64,000 nt of DNA from Symbiodinium natans (GCA_905221605.1 CAJNDS010002162.1:351426-415425); one strand, 5' to 3'. Shown: positions 11,817 through 21,905, numbered from the stretch's first letter. Notes: a model not told the origin generated them from the sequence alone. A program made the numbers and translations.

Positions 11817-12023
11817 TCATTTTTGGGTGATGTCCGTTGGAAGGATGCAACGATGCAGCAGCCGACTGCCCAACTTCGCCATGATCACCCTGGAAAGCTT
11901 TAGGCCCCCACAGCCGCCAATGACGTAAGGATCGTTGCCGAAGACGCCGCAGCCCACGTCGGGGACGATGATGATCTCAGCATTTAGTACCTCGAGCAGC
12001 AAGTTGGGATCAATCTGCTGCAT
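11817..12023 (-). pseudogene. Macrodomain-like (PARG/TIGR02452-type) coding fragment
   Basis: A 68-codon open frame beginning ATG and ending TGA. Its middle reads IIIVPDVGCGVFGNDPYVIG. The (A/V)GCG-F-ND-P pattern after a hydrophobic strand is the signature I associate with the TIGR02452/microbial-type PARG macrodomain family, which binds or hydrolyses ADP-ribose. The full domain is normally well over 150 residues, so this is at best one exon or a broken-off piece. On the minus strand a possible splice acceptor (ctctcag before gga) lies just upstream of the ATG, and there is an in-frame TAG upstream. No other part of the domain was found nearby. The fragment sits next to a telomere-repeat tract. 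It could be an exon of an intron-rich gene or a relic; a chance match is possible but unlikely given the motif. Confidence 0.45.
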
Positions 12024-13409
12024 CGTCCCTGAGAGCTACTGTAAACACTGTCAGCCCTAAACCCGGAAAACGATGCGCATGCTCTCATTGGAGCAGTTTA
12101 TGAAGCGTTTCGCCGGGCATGGTCAGGGCGGCACGTTTCATTCATGCTACGGAAACAAACGAGACTGCTAAGACCCAGCAAGGAACCACTGGGTTGCAAA
12201 ACAGGCCCACAGTGACAGCTTGAAGAGATTGTTGGGCACCGTCCTCATGGCTAGTGTCCACCCCTTTTGTGGGCATTGCTGAATTGCTGAGACATCCTTT
12301 GCTTAGCAAAACGAAGCCCCCTAAACCCTAAACCCTAATCCCTATAAACACCCCCACGGGCAGGCCTCCACAGAGGCGAGAAGAGCTGCCTGCTCTGCGG
12401 CGGCATCGACAATCATTCCAGAAGAGACTTACCCACACCCTCTTCGCAAGCCCACCCCCACCCCCACACCCCCACACCCCCCCCCCACCAATAAGACATG
12501 GTTTAGGTTCCTAACGCACCTTCGACCTGCAATCCCCAGGCGTGAGGAAACCTCCATTGTAGTTTCAGATGTTGACCGTTTGAGTCGCTAAGAACAATGG
12601 CTTGCGTCTTTGAAAGCTTCAGAGCCAGCAAAAAGCAACAGAGTTTGGAGTATTCTCCGCCTGAACATATCTCCCAGAAACTTCCATTCTTCCGGCGAAC
12701 CCGAATTGCCGTGGTTGGTTCACAGGGCTTCCTCCTGCATGGGTCTGTTAAACACAATGTCGGTACACAGCCTTGGCTGACCCTGGGCGAAGCAAAAAAA
12801 AAACGCACTCCAAGCCCGCAGAAAGCTTCAACCCTGAACCCAATCAATAAACCTGGCAGACCGCCCCAAGCCCCCTGAACCCTGATGCCCTAAACCTTAA
12901 ACCCTGAACCCTGAACCCTAAACAACCCTAAACCCTACACTCCCTGCCTCGAGCTTCTCGCGAGTTTGTTTCAAATACTCCGCCGGATGCTCCGGGCTGT
13001 CTAAGGGGCTGTCCCGGACACGAGGGTTCCGGTTGAACCTCACCGGCGATCAGGATCCAGGTTTCGGGTCCCTAACCCTAAACCCAAAACCCTCAACCCC
13101 ATAGCCATAGCCATAGGGTTTACAGGGATCATAGGCTTTCCCACATTTTGCTCAGAAACGTTCGCGTGGCGCCACTCCCCGAATTCAGACCCACCCGAAA
13201 TGCTGGGCGCAAGCGCATTGCCACGGAGACCACCCCAGTCAGAGGCTGCACAGCATCGAGGAAGCCGTAGCCATCGTCTGCAAAACGCGCACGCTTTCAT
13301 GTTGGGCGGGTTATGGTATCAATCTGCCAGATTCGAGCTACTCACAGCTAGTTGGACTGCTTGGAACCGTGGACCGCTTCGACAAGCTCATCTGTTTTAT
13401 CTGTCCAAA
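12024..13409. other. No gene seen; short telomere-like tracts
   Basis: Holds small CCCTAAA-type tracts near 12319-12345, 12885-12945 and 13066-13100 and a C/A-rich run near 12445-12487. An open minus-strand frame around 12503-12847 has a few residues reminiscent of a reverse transcriptase thumb (LKLSKTQAIVL) but not enough to call. Confidence 0.5.
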
Positions 13410-13464
13410 TGGAAATACCCTAAACCCTAAAGCCTCAACCCTAAACCCTGAACCCTAAACCCTA
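13410..13464. repeat. CCCTAAA tract split by the copia insertion (left part)
   Basis: A degenerate CCCTAAA tract that continues at 24355-24420 on the other side of the retrotransposon. The last five bases, CCCTA (13460-13464), are repeated at 24355-24359 as the target-site duplication. Confidence 0.85.
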
Positions 13465-13621
13465 TTTGGGAAAAGCTGGCGGCTTTCACCTTTTCTCACT
13501 GCATAGACAGGTATGCTCAAGAGCGCTCTGTAAGCCAAATGTAGCGGATAAAATACAGTCAACATCTATGCCATCAATACACTCTCATTCATGTCCAGGC
13601 TATACATAGGTGAGATTGAGA
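13465..13621 (-). repeat. 3' LTR of the copia element
   Basis: 157 bp, identical to 24198-24354. On the plus strand it begins tttgggaaaagctggcgg and ends aggtgagattgaga; it lacks the usual TG...CA ends. Boundaries are fixed by loss of identity on both sides and by the flanking CCCTA duplication. Confidence 0.95.
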
Positions 13622-13640
13622 CTCAACCTTCTTTCTGGCA
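13622..13640 (-). other. Polypurine-tract-like site of the copia element
   Basis: Read on the minus strand, the bases just before the 3' LTR are AGAAAGAAGGTTGAG, a purine-rich run in the position used to prime plus-strand DNA in LTR retroelements. It is interrupted by TT. Confidence 0.5.
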
Positions 13641-13745
13641 TGAATGAGCGGAAAACCGCTGTGCGTCTTGACTCGATCGCACGAAACGTGCATGCGCTGC
13701 TTAGGAGTCGCATGACTGACACACACACCCTGAGGGTCGTGTAGA

Positions 13746-16700
13746 TCATCCTAGTTGCTTCTCCGACTGCCTCTCGATTTGATACTGACAGGCTGTCAAT
13801 ACCTTGATGAGGAAGTCGGGGCGCATACTCTTCGTCAAGCAATCAGCGATCATGGTGGCCGTAGAGGTCCACACAACTTGGTCACCTGCACCGGGAAAGA
13901 CCTCGGTACTGCGGGTGCCATCGTCTTCGAACAACGCCTGACGCAACGCGTTCAGTTCTATTTGGAGACGTTTGTCTTGGACACGTGAAGGGACCTCCAC
14001 GTTGAGGTGCTCAGACAGACTACGACAGTCTGTGAGCATCATGTGCGGAACCGTCCTTCTGGATCGGTCGTACCAATCAGCTCCTGGACTGCCTTGTCCA
14101 TACAATTCGGCCAACAGAGCTCGAATTCGGTCACCTGACTCTTGCGCACTCTGTAGCGCGTACGTCTCGGCTTGGAGAGTTGCTCTGCATACTCTCTTGA
14201 TTGTCGTTGATCCAAAGCTGATCAAGGCAACATCGAATACGCAATTGCCTGGCGTGGTCAATTGCTTCCTTGGAACTAGGAAGTGAATACGTCCCTGCTG
14301 GGATCGTAAACCTGGCTCCCCGGCAAAACTGGCATCTGAGGCGGTTAAAACTCCCAGATCCATAAAGTCGAAAGGACCATTTTTGTACCGGATGCAGAAA
14401 TCTTTTCCTGCAAGAGCAATTTCAAGACATTTGTTAGCCTCCTTAAGGATAGCTACGGTGGCTCCCTTAACCTTGGACTGCAAATACGAAACTTTGTACA
14501 GGATATCCGGCCTGCCTTGTCTGGCTATCCAGCTCAGACTACCCACTACGCTACGCAGTTGACGTTCTTCACCTTGCGTGATCGGGTCCGAAGATTGTCG
14601 GCCCTTCGCTATGTCGATATACGTAGTACGGCGTGTGTTATCGCTAACGTCGATAACTATGTCCTTGCCGGATTGGTCAAATTGCTTCCCGCAAAATCGG
14701 AGTCTCTTGATCTCCTTTCTGCCGATTTCGAACCTTTCTAAGAGTCGATTCATGATTTCATCACCAGTGGGGGTTGATGCCCAAAGAAAATCGTCGACAT
14801 GAGTGGTAAGTAAGAGATCTACTTTACTACCCGTGGTGTGGTAGTAAAACGCGGGAAAAATGCGCGACGCATTAAGACCTACGTCTTTTGCGTCTTTGTC
14901 TACGCGCTTCCAAAACCCTCTCCCACTGTCTTGGAGTCCATAGACAGGAACGCGAACTAACAACATCGCTTCCGGGTCTACGCCCGGGAGTCCCCCTCGG
15001 GGTTGTCGCATCAGCACTATGCGATCTATTGGGAGAGCCTGGAAGTAGGCATTTTTGATATCGGAGCCCTGCACAGGTACTCCTTCTGACGCTGCGAATG
15101 CGCACACCATGGCGTGGGTTTCAATATCCGATGTGGGCGAATCGGTCCTCACTCCACACTCGCCTTCAAAGTTGCCACAAGCAACCATGCGGGACTTGAA
15201 TTCTGGATCGAATGATTCCAGGTGCTGTTCGTGGATGTTTTTGACAGTGTCAACCCACTTAGAGGGCAATGGAACATGTCCCTCATCCAATAAGTCCTTT
15301 AGGATCTTACCGGTTACTGGAATCGCCGCTTGGAATGATTCATACTTCATCCATTCCTTCTTTCTAGATTCATCGATCTTGCGCTGGACAGCGGGTGAAC
15401 AGTCATAGTAGTTGAGGCTGCCTGGAAGGGACTTGGCTTCTTCCTTTGAAATGTTTGCCGCGCGATTCGCCATAAAGGCTATGAACTTAGCCCGCGGTCG
15501 GGCTTGAGTCGCACTCAGCGCCGTGTTTTGGTCGCTGACAATTCTAGGTGGCGTCGCTTCCGCATCCCTTACGTGCTGGAAGTGCTGCCGCAGCTGCTCA
15601 GGCAAATCGTCCTGTACATCATACGACGGCCTCCGACTTCCACCTGGAGTCCTCTCTTGCTCAGGCTCGGCGATGCTAAGCCGACGAGACCTAGAACTCT
15701 GAGAGGTTCCTAAACCACTAGATCCTCTGATCCTTGGTCCACTCGAACTATTGGGACCTCGGTTCCTAACCCCAGGTGGTGATCTAGAGCGCGGGTGCTC
15801 CTCGTCTTCCTCTAGGATAGATGGCATGGGTCCATCACTGGGGCCCTCTTCAAGTGTCACATCTGGCGCTGGATCGTGATCCCCGGTTGGTGCTGGTTCA
15901 CGATAGTCGTCGAACCCTTGTTGATCCTTAACAATTTCCTCAGGGATAATTGCATTCCCATGAAGGATATTAAAGGCCAAAGCCTCTGCGTCCGTTGCTG
16001 GTCGCAGGTTTTGCGCAGACGCCAAAACTGGAATGTTTTCGCAAAGCAACCAAACCGATTCCTTGCTACGCCCTTCAAAACCAATAACCCTAGACGCAGG
16101 AGACCACGATGTCTTCCCAGCCTTGGTGCGCCTAAAGGTTACTACGTCGCCCACCTGGTAATCTCCAGGAATCGCTCTCGCGTTGCGCAAAAGAGCGCGC
16201 TGAACTCGTTTAGAGGTGTCCAGCTGGACGAATGCTTTCTTCGCCTCAGCACGAACCATGTGTTGGAGCGCGAAAGCGGACTCGGGATCGAGAGAGTCCT
16301 GAATGGCTCCTAGATCTGCGTGCCCATCCTCACTAAGGATAGATGGTAGTTCACGCGGCGCTCGACCCAGCACCCATTGAGCTGGCGAGTAGCCTCCCTG
16401 TCTGAGTAGGCTGTTCTTTGTCAGGCAAGTCTCATCAAGTACTTGCTGCATTTCCAACCAACCCCGCGGTTGAGTTTGGCTGATGACCTTGCGGGCCATT
16501 CCTTTGATGATCCCGCCGTGTCTCTCCACTCGGCCTATGGCTTCGGGTGTTTCGAGCGGCGCGTGTGTAACATCCACTCCGTGCGCGGCCATGTACCTTG
16601 CTAGGACGCCGCGGTTGTGCAATCCGCGATCACATTTTAGTGCTTTGGGGTGACCAGCCCAAGTGATCCACCTCCTCTGTATGGCCTCGAGGCACTTTGC

Positions 16701-19505
16701 GCTTGACGCTTGACCGGGACCTTGTCGAACAATTTCGGCTAATTGGAAACATGTCCCTAAACAGATCATGTTTAGGACCTGAAACTTGGTTCCTGTAGCG
16801 TCTGTGACTTCTAGAAGGTCAATACCGAGAGTGTGATTGAAAACGTAGTTTTCGGGCAACGACGTGCTGTGCGCGCTACGTCTTGGCGCGTTCTCCTCGC
16901 ACTCATTGCAGCGCAACAAACGCAGTCCATCTAGATACTGCGGGTCGACCTTCGCTGCTCTGAGAAGGTTTAAGAGTACCTTTCTCGGCGCATGCCCGAA
17001 TTGTCGATGCAAACGCCTGATGGCAACTCTCACGCGCTGGGGTAACTTCCTCCAGCCGGCTCGGCGTTCGGCCTCGCCTCTAGGCAAACCTGGCACCTGA
17101 ACTTCGTCTAGTTCAAGGTCCTCTTGAATGGCCTCTTCTCCTGGGTCCATTCTTGCTACATCATCTTCGTTTTCAACGGAATCGAAGGTTGGAAACTCGC
17201 TATCATCAATCTCGCCATCGTCCCATACTGGGTACGATGTTGCCACAAGTGAAATTGCAGCATGGTCATTGGCATAATTGATCAACCAACCCAAAAAGTC
17301 ACTAGAAAACAAATCCCAAAAACTCCTGGGTCCCATGGTTGGATAGCCTTCACCGGTCCATCCCTCAAATGCATCTGCTATTTCCGAATTATTGGACACA
17401 TAGCTCACATCACCATGTCCTATGTCTGGGTACATGGGAACAGAGAAATACCCCCAACGTTCAGTGTCGGCAACGTCAGCTATCAGGTAGTCTGACCCTG
17501 AACACTCACAGTGGGCTATGACCTCGTCCACAACTTCACTATGATTGAGTCCCGGTTCCTGGTACTCAATAGCTACAACCACTAAACTGGGGCTAACCTC
17601 TTGAAGGGTCCTACGAATCCCTTCGGCCTCCCACGGCTTCATCGCGTCCAATCCGACGTCGATGACACGGATGCCGGACTCCTGAAAGGCACGAGGCTTC
17701 GAGGTAATTACTAGTGTGTGAGCAGGTCCCTTCACGGGTTCGGACACGGTGTTGCAAAGATATCTTAAGGCCTTATCATGGTCCCTAAGGGCTTGGAGAC
17801 CTTGGTGCACGGTTCTCCTACGGGCCTTGGACAGGACTGCAAGGTTGCATGCTGGGGTGAAGTACTTGGCTCCAGTGGGAATACTGACACCCGACCCCGA
17901 ACTCCCTGAAGAGGCAGAGGAGTCCGAGGAAACCGACCTAGTTCGCTTTCTACGGTCTGGTGCAGGAGGAGGCGTAGGTGGTTTACGGGCAATGTGGGCA
18001 CTTGGCTCTTCACTATCTAAACTCTCCACAACTGGAAGTTGGGAACCCTGCAGCGGACAGTCCATGTACCCTCGGCGCGGTCGCACGTCTCTGTTTCTAG
18101 GGTCTCGGCTAGGATCCCTACTGTGGCCACGACTGTGCTGACGTGAGTAGTATCCTTTATCGCTCGTTCCGGGTCGATAGTTTGGATTGTACGTGCGCCT
18201 GCCTTCGGCACTGGCGCTGGGACGACGCAAACTTTGCCCATATGGCCTGGCCTCGCCTCTATAGGTCGAGACCCGAGGGAAGCCGCCGGTGTGGTCGGCC
18301 GCCCTCTGCTTCTGACTTCGGGCCAAAATGATGAAGCTGTCGCCGTCCCCCAGTTCTGCGGCATCGATGGTGAGCGCCGCGCGCATGTCCACATCCCTCT
18401 GGATTATGGAAAACGTGCGCTCCGCACCGCGGAACAGGAAGACGCTTTTGGTGAAGTCGTCTAAGGCGTTGTCCCACCGGTGCACAAACGAGTGGTCTTT
18501 GTGAGCCACCCAGAAACGGATGTTGTGCTTCAGGGTGCATTGCATCCCTTGCTCTTTGGTGGCCGGACCGATCCACCCGTTACTGTTGTACCTCGCCGGT
18601 TTCGTCCTCCTAAGGATGGACGCGACCTTTGTAAGATCGGGGAAGCTAAGGTTGGCTGCCCATGGCCTATTGTGGTCCAAGGGTCCTTCCATACCATCTA
18701 CCACGGGGAGTGGCTCCACCGGCGTCTGCGTAGACCCTCCGCCGGCGCCAGGCTCGACGGACGCCTCGCCATCCCTAGGGGTATGACCTGGCGTTGACGC
18801 AGGTGTCTCCAACTCTCTGGCCTCACGCTCCTCCTCGTCGGGCTCCTCCTTGATGCTCGGTCCTGCTGACGTAGAGCGGGGGCCACTTCGACCAGGTCTC
18901 ATGGATCCCGATCTCTCTCGGCCTCTGCGATCGTCTTTTGATCGATCGTCTCTGGATCGGCTCCTAGACTCGTCCTTGGAGTCATACGACTCAGAACGGG
19001 ATCTAGGTCTCCGTTCGTATCGCTTGACCACCTCCAACTCCTTCTCGGCAGCGATGGCTCGAGAAAGCCAACTTTCGCCAGAACTCTTTGCCTCTCGAAG
19101 CTCAGTTTCAAGAGCAACCAGTCTGACTTGGAGGTGTTCATTTGCTGCTTCCTGCCGGATGCAGCGCTCTCTCCAGTACCCCACGTCATTCTCCATCTCT
19201 GCAGGCGGTGCCTTCGGAACGATAGACGTGGCAGATACTGCGGGAGCCTTACTGGTAGTGGATGCCTTGCTGGAAGACGCCGTAGCGGTCGTCTCCGTCG
19301 TCTCGTCGCTGTACCAACCACTGGCGCGTAGTCCAACCTTGCCGACACCCTTGAGCTCTCTTCCGACTTCACCTCTGGCGTGAGAGCCATCGCCGGCGGT
19401 GATGGTGGCGATGGAACTGTCGGAGATTTCGACGGCGGCGGCAACGGCGGTTGCCTTGGTGCCGCCGGCGGCGGCGGTGGTGCTGGCTTGTTGCTCGGTG
19501 GCCAA
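13746..19505 (-). CDS. Copia Pol: integrase, reverse transcriptase, RNase H
   Basis: Open frame of 1919 codons; there is no ATG at its upstream edge, so it is probably entered from the preceding frame near 19360. Domains in order: a coiled coil (about residues 100-140); an RS-rich stretch (about 160-215); a long low-homology region; the integrase HHCC zinc finger (LHRQFGH near 834, CNEC near 865); the integrase core with D in LGIDLLEV (about 895), D in KCDRG (about 958) and E in GRVERHGG (about 992); the copia-type RT with an HVDDFL active site near 1567 (the usual form is YVDD); and RNase H with TASDAS (about 1725), LQAETYAL, MLTDC and ADCLTKSM, the last being the copia C-terminal signature. 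All catalytic residues looked for are present, so this part appears intact. It would copy the element's RNA to DNA and insert it. Stop at 13746. Confidence 0.95.
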   Translation of the reverse strand: MATEQQASTTAAAGGTKATAVAAAVEISDSSIATITAGDGSHARGEVGRELKGVGKVGLRASGWYSDETTETTATASSSKASTTSKAPAVSATSIVPKAPPAEMENDVGYWRERCIRQEAANEHLQVRLVALETELREAKSSGESWLSRAIAAEKELEVVKRYERRPRSRSESYDSKDESRSRSRDDRSKDDRRGRERSGSMRPGRSGPRSTSAGPSIKEEPDEEEREARELETPASTPGHTPRDGEASVEPGAGGGSTQTPVEPLPVVDGMEGPLDHNRPWAANLSFPDLTKVASILRRTKPARYNSNGWIGPATKEQGMQCTLKHNIRFWVAHKDHSFVHRWDNALDDFTKSVFLFRGAERTFSIIQRDVDMRAALTIDAAELGDGDSFIILARSQKQRAADHTGGFPRVSTYRGEARPYGQSLRRPSASAEGRRTYNPNYRPGTSDKGYYSRQHSRGHSRDPSRDPRNRDVRPRRGYMDCPLQGSQLPVVESLDSEEPSAHIARKPPTPPPAPDRRKRTRSVSSDSSASSGSSGSGVSIPTGAKYFTPACNLAVLSKARRRTVHQGLQALRDHDKALRYLCNTVSEPVKGPAHTLVITSKPRAFQESGIRVIDVGLDAMKPWEAEGIRRTLQEVSPSLVVVAIEYQEPGLNHSEVVDEVIAHCECSGSDYLIADVADTERWGYFSVPMYPDIGHGDVSYVSNNSEIADAFEGWTGEGYPTMGPRSFWDLFSSDFLGWLINYANDHAAISLVATSYPVWDDGEIDDSEFPTFDSVENEDDVARMDPGEEAIQEDLELDEVQVPGLPRGEAERRAGWRKLPQRVRVAIRRLHRQFGHAPRKVLLNLLRAAKVDPQYLDGLRLLRCNECEENAPRRSAHSTSLPENYVFNHTLGIDLLEVTDATGTKFQVLNMICLGTCFQLAEIVRQGPGQASSAKCLEAIQRRWITWAGHPKALKCDRGLHNRGVLARYMAAHGVDVTHAPLETPEAIGRVERHGGIIKGMARKVISQTQPRGWLEMQQVLDETCLTKNSLLRQGGYSPAQWVLGRAPRELPSILSEDGHADLGAIQDSLDPESAFALQHMVRAEAKKAFVQLDTSKRVQRALLRNARAIPGDYQVGDVVTFRRTKAGKTSWSPASRVIGFEGRSKESVWLLCENIPVLASAQNLRPATDAEALAFNILHGNAIIPEEIVKDQQGFDDYREPAPTGDHDPAPDVTLEEGPSDGPMPSILEEDEEHPRSRSPPGVRNRGPNSSSGPRIRGSSGLGTSQSSRSRRLSIAEPEQERTPGGSRRPSYDVQDDLPEQLRQHFQHVRDAEATPPRIVSDQNTALSATQARPRAKFIAFMANRAANISKEEAKSLPGSLNYYDCSPAVQRKIDESRKKEWMKYESFQAAIPVTGKILKDLLDEGHVPLPSKWVDTVKNIHEQHLESFDPEFKSRMVACGNFEGECGVRTDSPTSDIETHAMVCAFAASEGVPVQGSDIKNAYFQALPIDRIVLMRQPRGGLPGVDPEAMLLVRVPVYGLQDSGRGFWKRVDKDAKDVGLNASRIFPAFYYHTTGSKVDLLLTTHVDDFLWASTPTGDEIMNRLLERFEIGRKEIKRLRFCGKQFDQSGKDIVIDVSDNTRRTTYIDIAKGRQSSDPITQGEERQLRSVVGSLSWIARQGRPDILYKVSYLQSKVKGATVAILKEANKCLEIALAGKDFCIRYKNGPFDFMDLGVLTASDASFAGEPGLRSQQGRIHFLVPRKQLTTPGNCVFDVALISFGSTTIKRVCRATLQAETYALQSAQESGDRIRALLAELYGQGSPGADWYDRSRRTVPHMMLTDCRSLSEHLNVEVPSRVQDKRLQIELNALRQALFEDDGTRSTEVFPGAGDQVVWTSTATMIADCLTKSMRPDFLIKVLTACQYQIERQSEKQLG

Positions 19506-21859
19506 ATAGGTCCACCTTGCATTGGCACCGGCAAAGACCCACTTACCCAGACACCTGGATGCAAGGCACTGGGGGCCTTTGCCCTAACAGGAGGCACCGA
19601 ACTGGTTGCCCCTCCACGTTGGCCGGCATCTGCTCGGCCTGCTGGTGGCGCACTGCGCCCACGGTTCTGGTGACGATTCGCCTCGTCGAAGCCCTCGAGC
19701 GCATCCAAGAGGGAGTTGGCATGCTTTCCGAGGTTCACCAGACCAGGCTTGGAGAACTCACCGCAGTCGCTGCATCCACCTCCACACACCATGCCTTTCC
19801 AACTAGTGATGGCGTTCAGGTGAACGAGAAGATGGTCCTCGATCCCTTTTGCCAAAAGACACGCCGCTAGGGTCGTGCCAAAGGCAACTGACCTGTGCCG
19901 ATTGCTGGTGCAAAATGCTACCAACGCAACTTTTTCGCCGCGTTTGTAGTGGTCTAACAGATCCACCAGGTTTTTTCGCAGCAAGCGTTGTCCTGCCTCG
20001 GCGTTGACCAGGCCCTTGATGATTTCTGGGTGCCTACCGATGTGGTCATTCCAAGCACCATTTGCAGGGTCGCTTAGATCCCTGAGGTCCTGGACGATCA
20101 GCGTGTAACCATCCCGGAACACCTGAGGTACTCGATCCGCCCAATGGATCGGATCCCTCGCCCTTTTCCCCCACCAGCCGTCTTCCTTGTTCATGTAGTA
20201 CTTGATCCCGCAGGACAAGATGACTATCGGCGGTGGAGTTGTGAACGTTTTGGGCCGAACTTGGTCCCAGAGCATTCCACTTTCCAAGTACTCGTGGTAG
20301 TCGACCTCCCGTGGCACTGCCATGGCTTTGGATTGGCCCGAAAGGTCCAACCCAGTGCAAGCAGGATGGCCCGATGGGTCCAACCCGTCACAACTACCAA
20401 CAAGCTCAGGGGGCGACTTACGCTGTGGAGTCTGTGAAGTCTGTGAAGGTTGAAGTTTGCATTCTCTTACACACTTCGGGAACTCATTTCCTCTAAGGGT
20501 AAATGATGACAGGTTGACTAGTAGTAAACCTGTATCCTTGCACCGAGCAAGACGAAGCTCGTGCTTCTCCCCGTCTGAATCAGTAAGCCAGCAGCAACAG
20601 GAGCGCATGTCCTTAACCAGGCCTAAAGTGCTCTGAGCAAACAGGCTTATCAAAAGAGGATTGTGGGCATCGGTGTCTACCTCATGGGAGTCCAGCACGC
20701 CCGCCAGGGTCCTACCTTGATCTCCCAGCTCAAGACAGAAAGGCAGCTTACGCTTACCCAGGGTCCTGGAGGTGGCACCTAGACCCGAAAAACTCTTAGG
20801 GTTGCTATCTAGCCAGGGAAATTGGAATCCGTAGGCCTTAAGGCGGGCTTCAGTCTGGATAGCCCAGGTCCTACTGTGGCACGTGGAATTACACCCTTCA
20901 TCCAAAGCTCCCCACACATCAGGTTCATCGGGGCTCCAGAGGTCAACCATGGGTAAATTGTCTAGATGAACGATGTCAGTGGAGGCTGCGTGGGCATGCC
21001 TAGGACCACTAGACCCTTTACCACCCAGATTCGCGTGGCTCCTCTGCAAACTCGCCGTCACAGCGTCGCTCGGGTATCCACCTCGAGCTCGTGGTTGCTG
21101 TTCCTCTGTGGGCAGGACAGGAACTAAACCACTACTTGAGGAGGGTTCGGGATCTGGCTTGCTATCCCTTGAGGAAACCGAACTCTCGCTACTCCAAATC
21201 TCGGTTAAGGCCGCCCTACGGGTCGGGGTGCACTCGAGATAAGGATCGTAGGGGTCGTAATCAGGAAATGCTAGGGAATCATCGATAGCCTCGTCGGGGT
21301 CTATCTCGGGCAATTGGCCTAAACGGGTCCAACCTTGCTCCGGCCCTACAGGATCCGGAACTTGCGGTGACTCAGGACGAGCCTGCTCAAGGTCGTCCAA
21401 CGTCAGGCTCAGGTTGATGCCTGTGGACGGTGCAGGTGCTGGGTCAGCCCATTGTGCTTCAAGAATGGCTATACCTAATCGGTCATGACCCATAAGGAAA
21501 GCATCCTCCCAGGCTACACAATGATCCTGCCAATTAACACCTTTAACCAGTCTCTCCCATCTAGAAAGAACTCTTTCTTCCTTTGTAAGGTCCGTTGGGT
21601 CTATGATTCCAACATGGCCAACGCGGGACCAGGAATCCGGACTGTCACCAGTGGGCTCTAAGGCATCAACGATTGCCTCGCTAAGGCGACTGTGTAAAAC
21701 AGACGGGGCGACGCGCATCCCCATCTCTATCATGGTGGTCACAGAGTCATTGAAGACACCCATGATGAGTTCCACATCGTCGTGCTCAAGGTCCCTTGAC
21801 TCACCGGCAATCTGTGTGTTATGCATCACAGATAAAGAGTCTACAGTGGCATTGAGCAT
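18899..21859 (-). CDS. Copia Pol N-terminal part: protease-like and RapZ-C-like domains
   Basis: Open frame of 986 codons from an ATG at 21859; the frame is open further upstream, where it carries a CxxC (CKQCG) that belongs with the preceding segment. Around residue 318 the sequence GALDEGCNSTCHS occupies the place of the copia aspartic protease D-(S/T)-G motif, but reads D-E-G-C. Residues about 544-680 resemble the RapZ (YvcJ) C-terminal domain: a strand (PIVILSCGIKYY), then DLRDLSDP near the position of the family's D-R-F-x-N-P, a helix, and VAFCTSNRHRSVAFG matching the family's C-T-G-G-x-H-R-S-V loop. A cysteine cluster (CGGGCSDC) follows. A proline-rich linker near the end continues, in another frame, into the coiled coil of the integrase/RT segment, so the last ~150 codons after about 19360 are probably not used. 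The role of the RapZ-like part in a retroelement is unknown. Confidence 0.8.
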   Translation of the reverse strand: MLNATVDSLSVMHNTQIAGESRDLEHDDVELIMGVFNDSVTTMIEMGMRVAPSVLHSRLSEAIVDALEPTGDSPDSWSRVGHVGIIDPTDLTKEERVLSRWERLVKGVNWQDHCVAWEDAFLMGHDRLGIAILEAQWADPAPAPSTGINLSLTLDDLEQARPESPQVPDPVGPEQGWTRLGQLPEIDPDEAIDDSLAFPDYDPYDPYLECTPTRRAALTEIWSSESSVSSRDSKPDPEPSSSSGLVPVLPTEEQQPRARGGYPSDAVTASLQRSHANLGGKGSSGPRHAHAASTDIVHLDNLPMVDLWSPDEPDVWGALDEGCNSTCHSRTWAIQTEARLKAYGFQFPWLDSNPKSFSGLGATSRTLGKRKLPFCLELGDQGRTLAGVLDSHEVDTDAHNPLLISLFAQSTLGLVKDMRSCCCWLTDSDGEKHELRLARCKDTGLLLVNLSSFTLRGNEFPKCVRECKLQPSQTSQTPQRKSPPELVGSCDGLDPSGHPACTGLDLSGQSKAMAVPREVDYHEYLESGMLWDQVRPKTFTTPPPIVILSCGIKYYMNKEDGWWGKRARDPIHWADRVPQVFRDGYTLIVQDLRDLSDPANGAWNDHIGRHPEIIKGLVNAEAGQRLLRKNLVDLLDHYKRGEKVALVAFCTSNRHRSVAFGTTLAACLLAKGIEDHLLVHLNAITSWKGMVCGGGCSDCGEFSKPGLVNLGKHANSLLDALEGFDEANRHQNRGRSAPPAGRADAGQRGGATSSVPPVRAKAPSALHPGVWVSGSLPVPMQGGPIWPPSNKPAPPPPPAAPRQPPLPPPSKSPTVPSPPSPPAMALTPEVKSEESSRVSARLDYAPVVGTATRRRRRPLRRLPARHPLPVRLPQYLPRLSFRRHRLQRWRMTWGTGESAASGRKQQMNTSKSDWLLLKLSFERQRVLAKVGFLEPSLPRRSWRWSSDTNGDLDPVLSRMTPRTSLGADPETIDQKTIAEAERDRDP

Positions 21860-21905
21860 ACGATTTGCCGCATCTCGACGTCGGCGCTGGAAGTCAGCCG
21901 GAACC

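Noticed and set aside
12503-12847. Non-LTR retrotransposon RT remnant (LKLSKTQAIVLSD)
   Set aside because: One short phrase recalls a LINE RT, but no catalytic motif is present and the plus strand is open as well.
13246-13290. Dinoflagellate spliced-leader sequence (ccgtagccat...)
   Set aside because: Only about ten bases match at 13264-13273; the rest of the leader is absent, and no copy was found on either strand elsewhere by eye.
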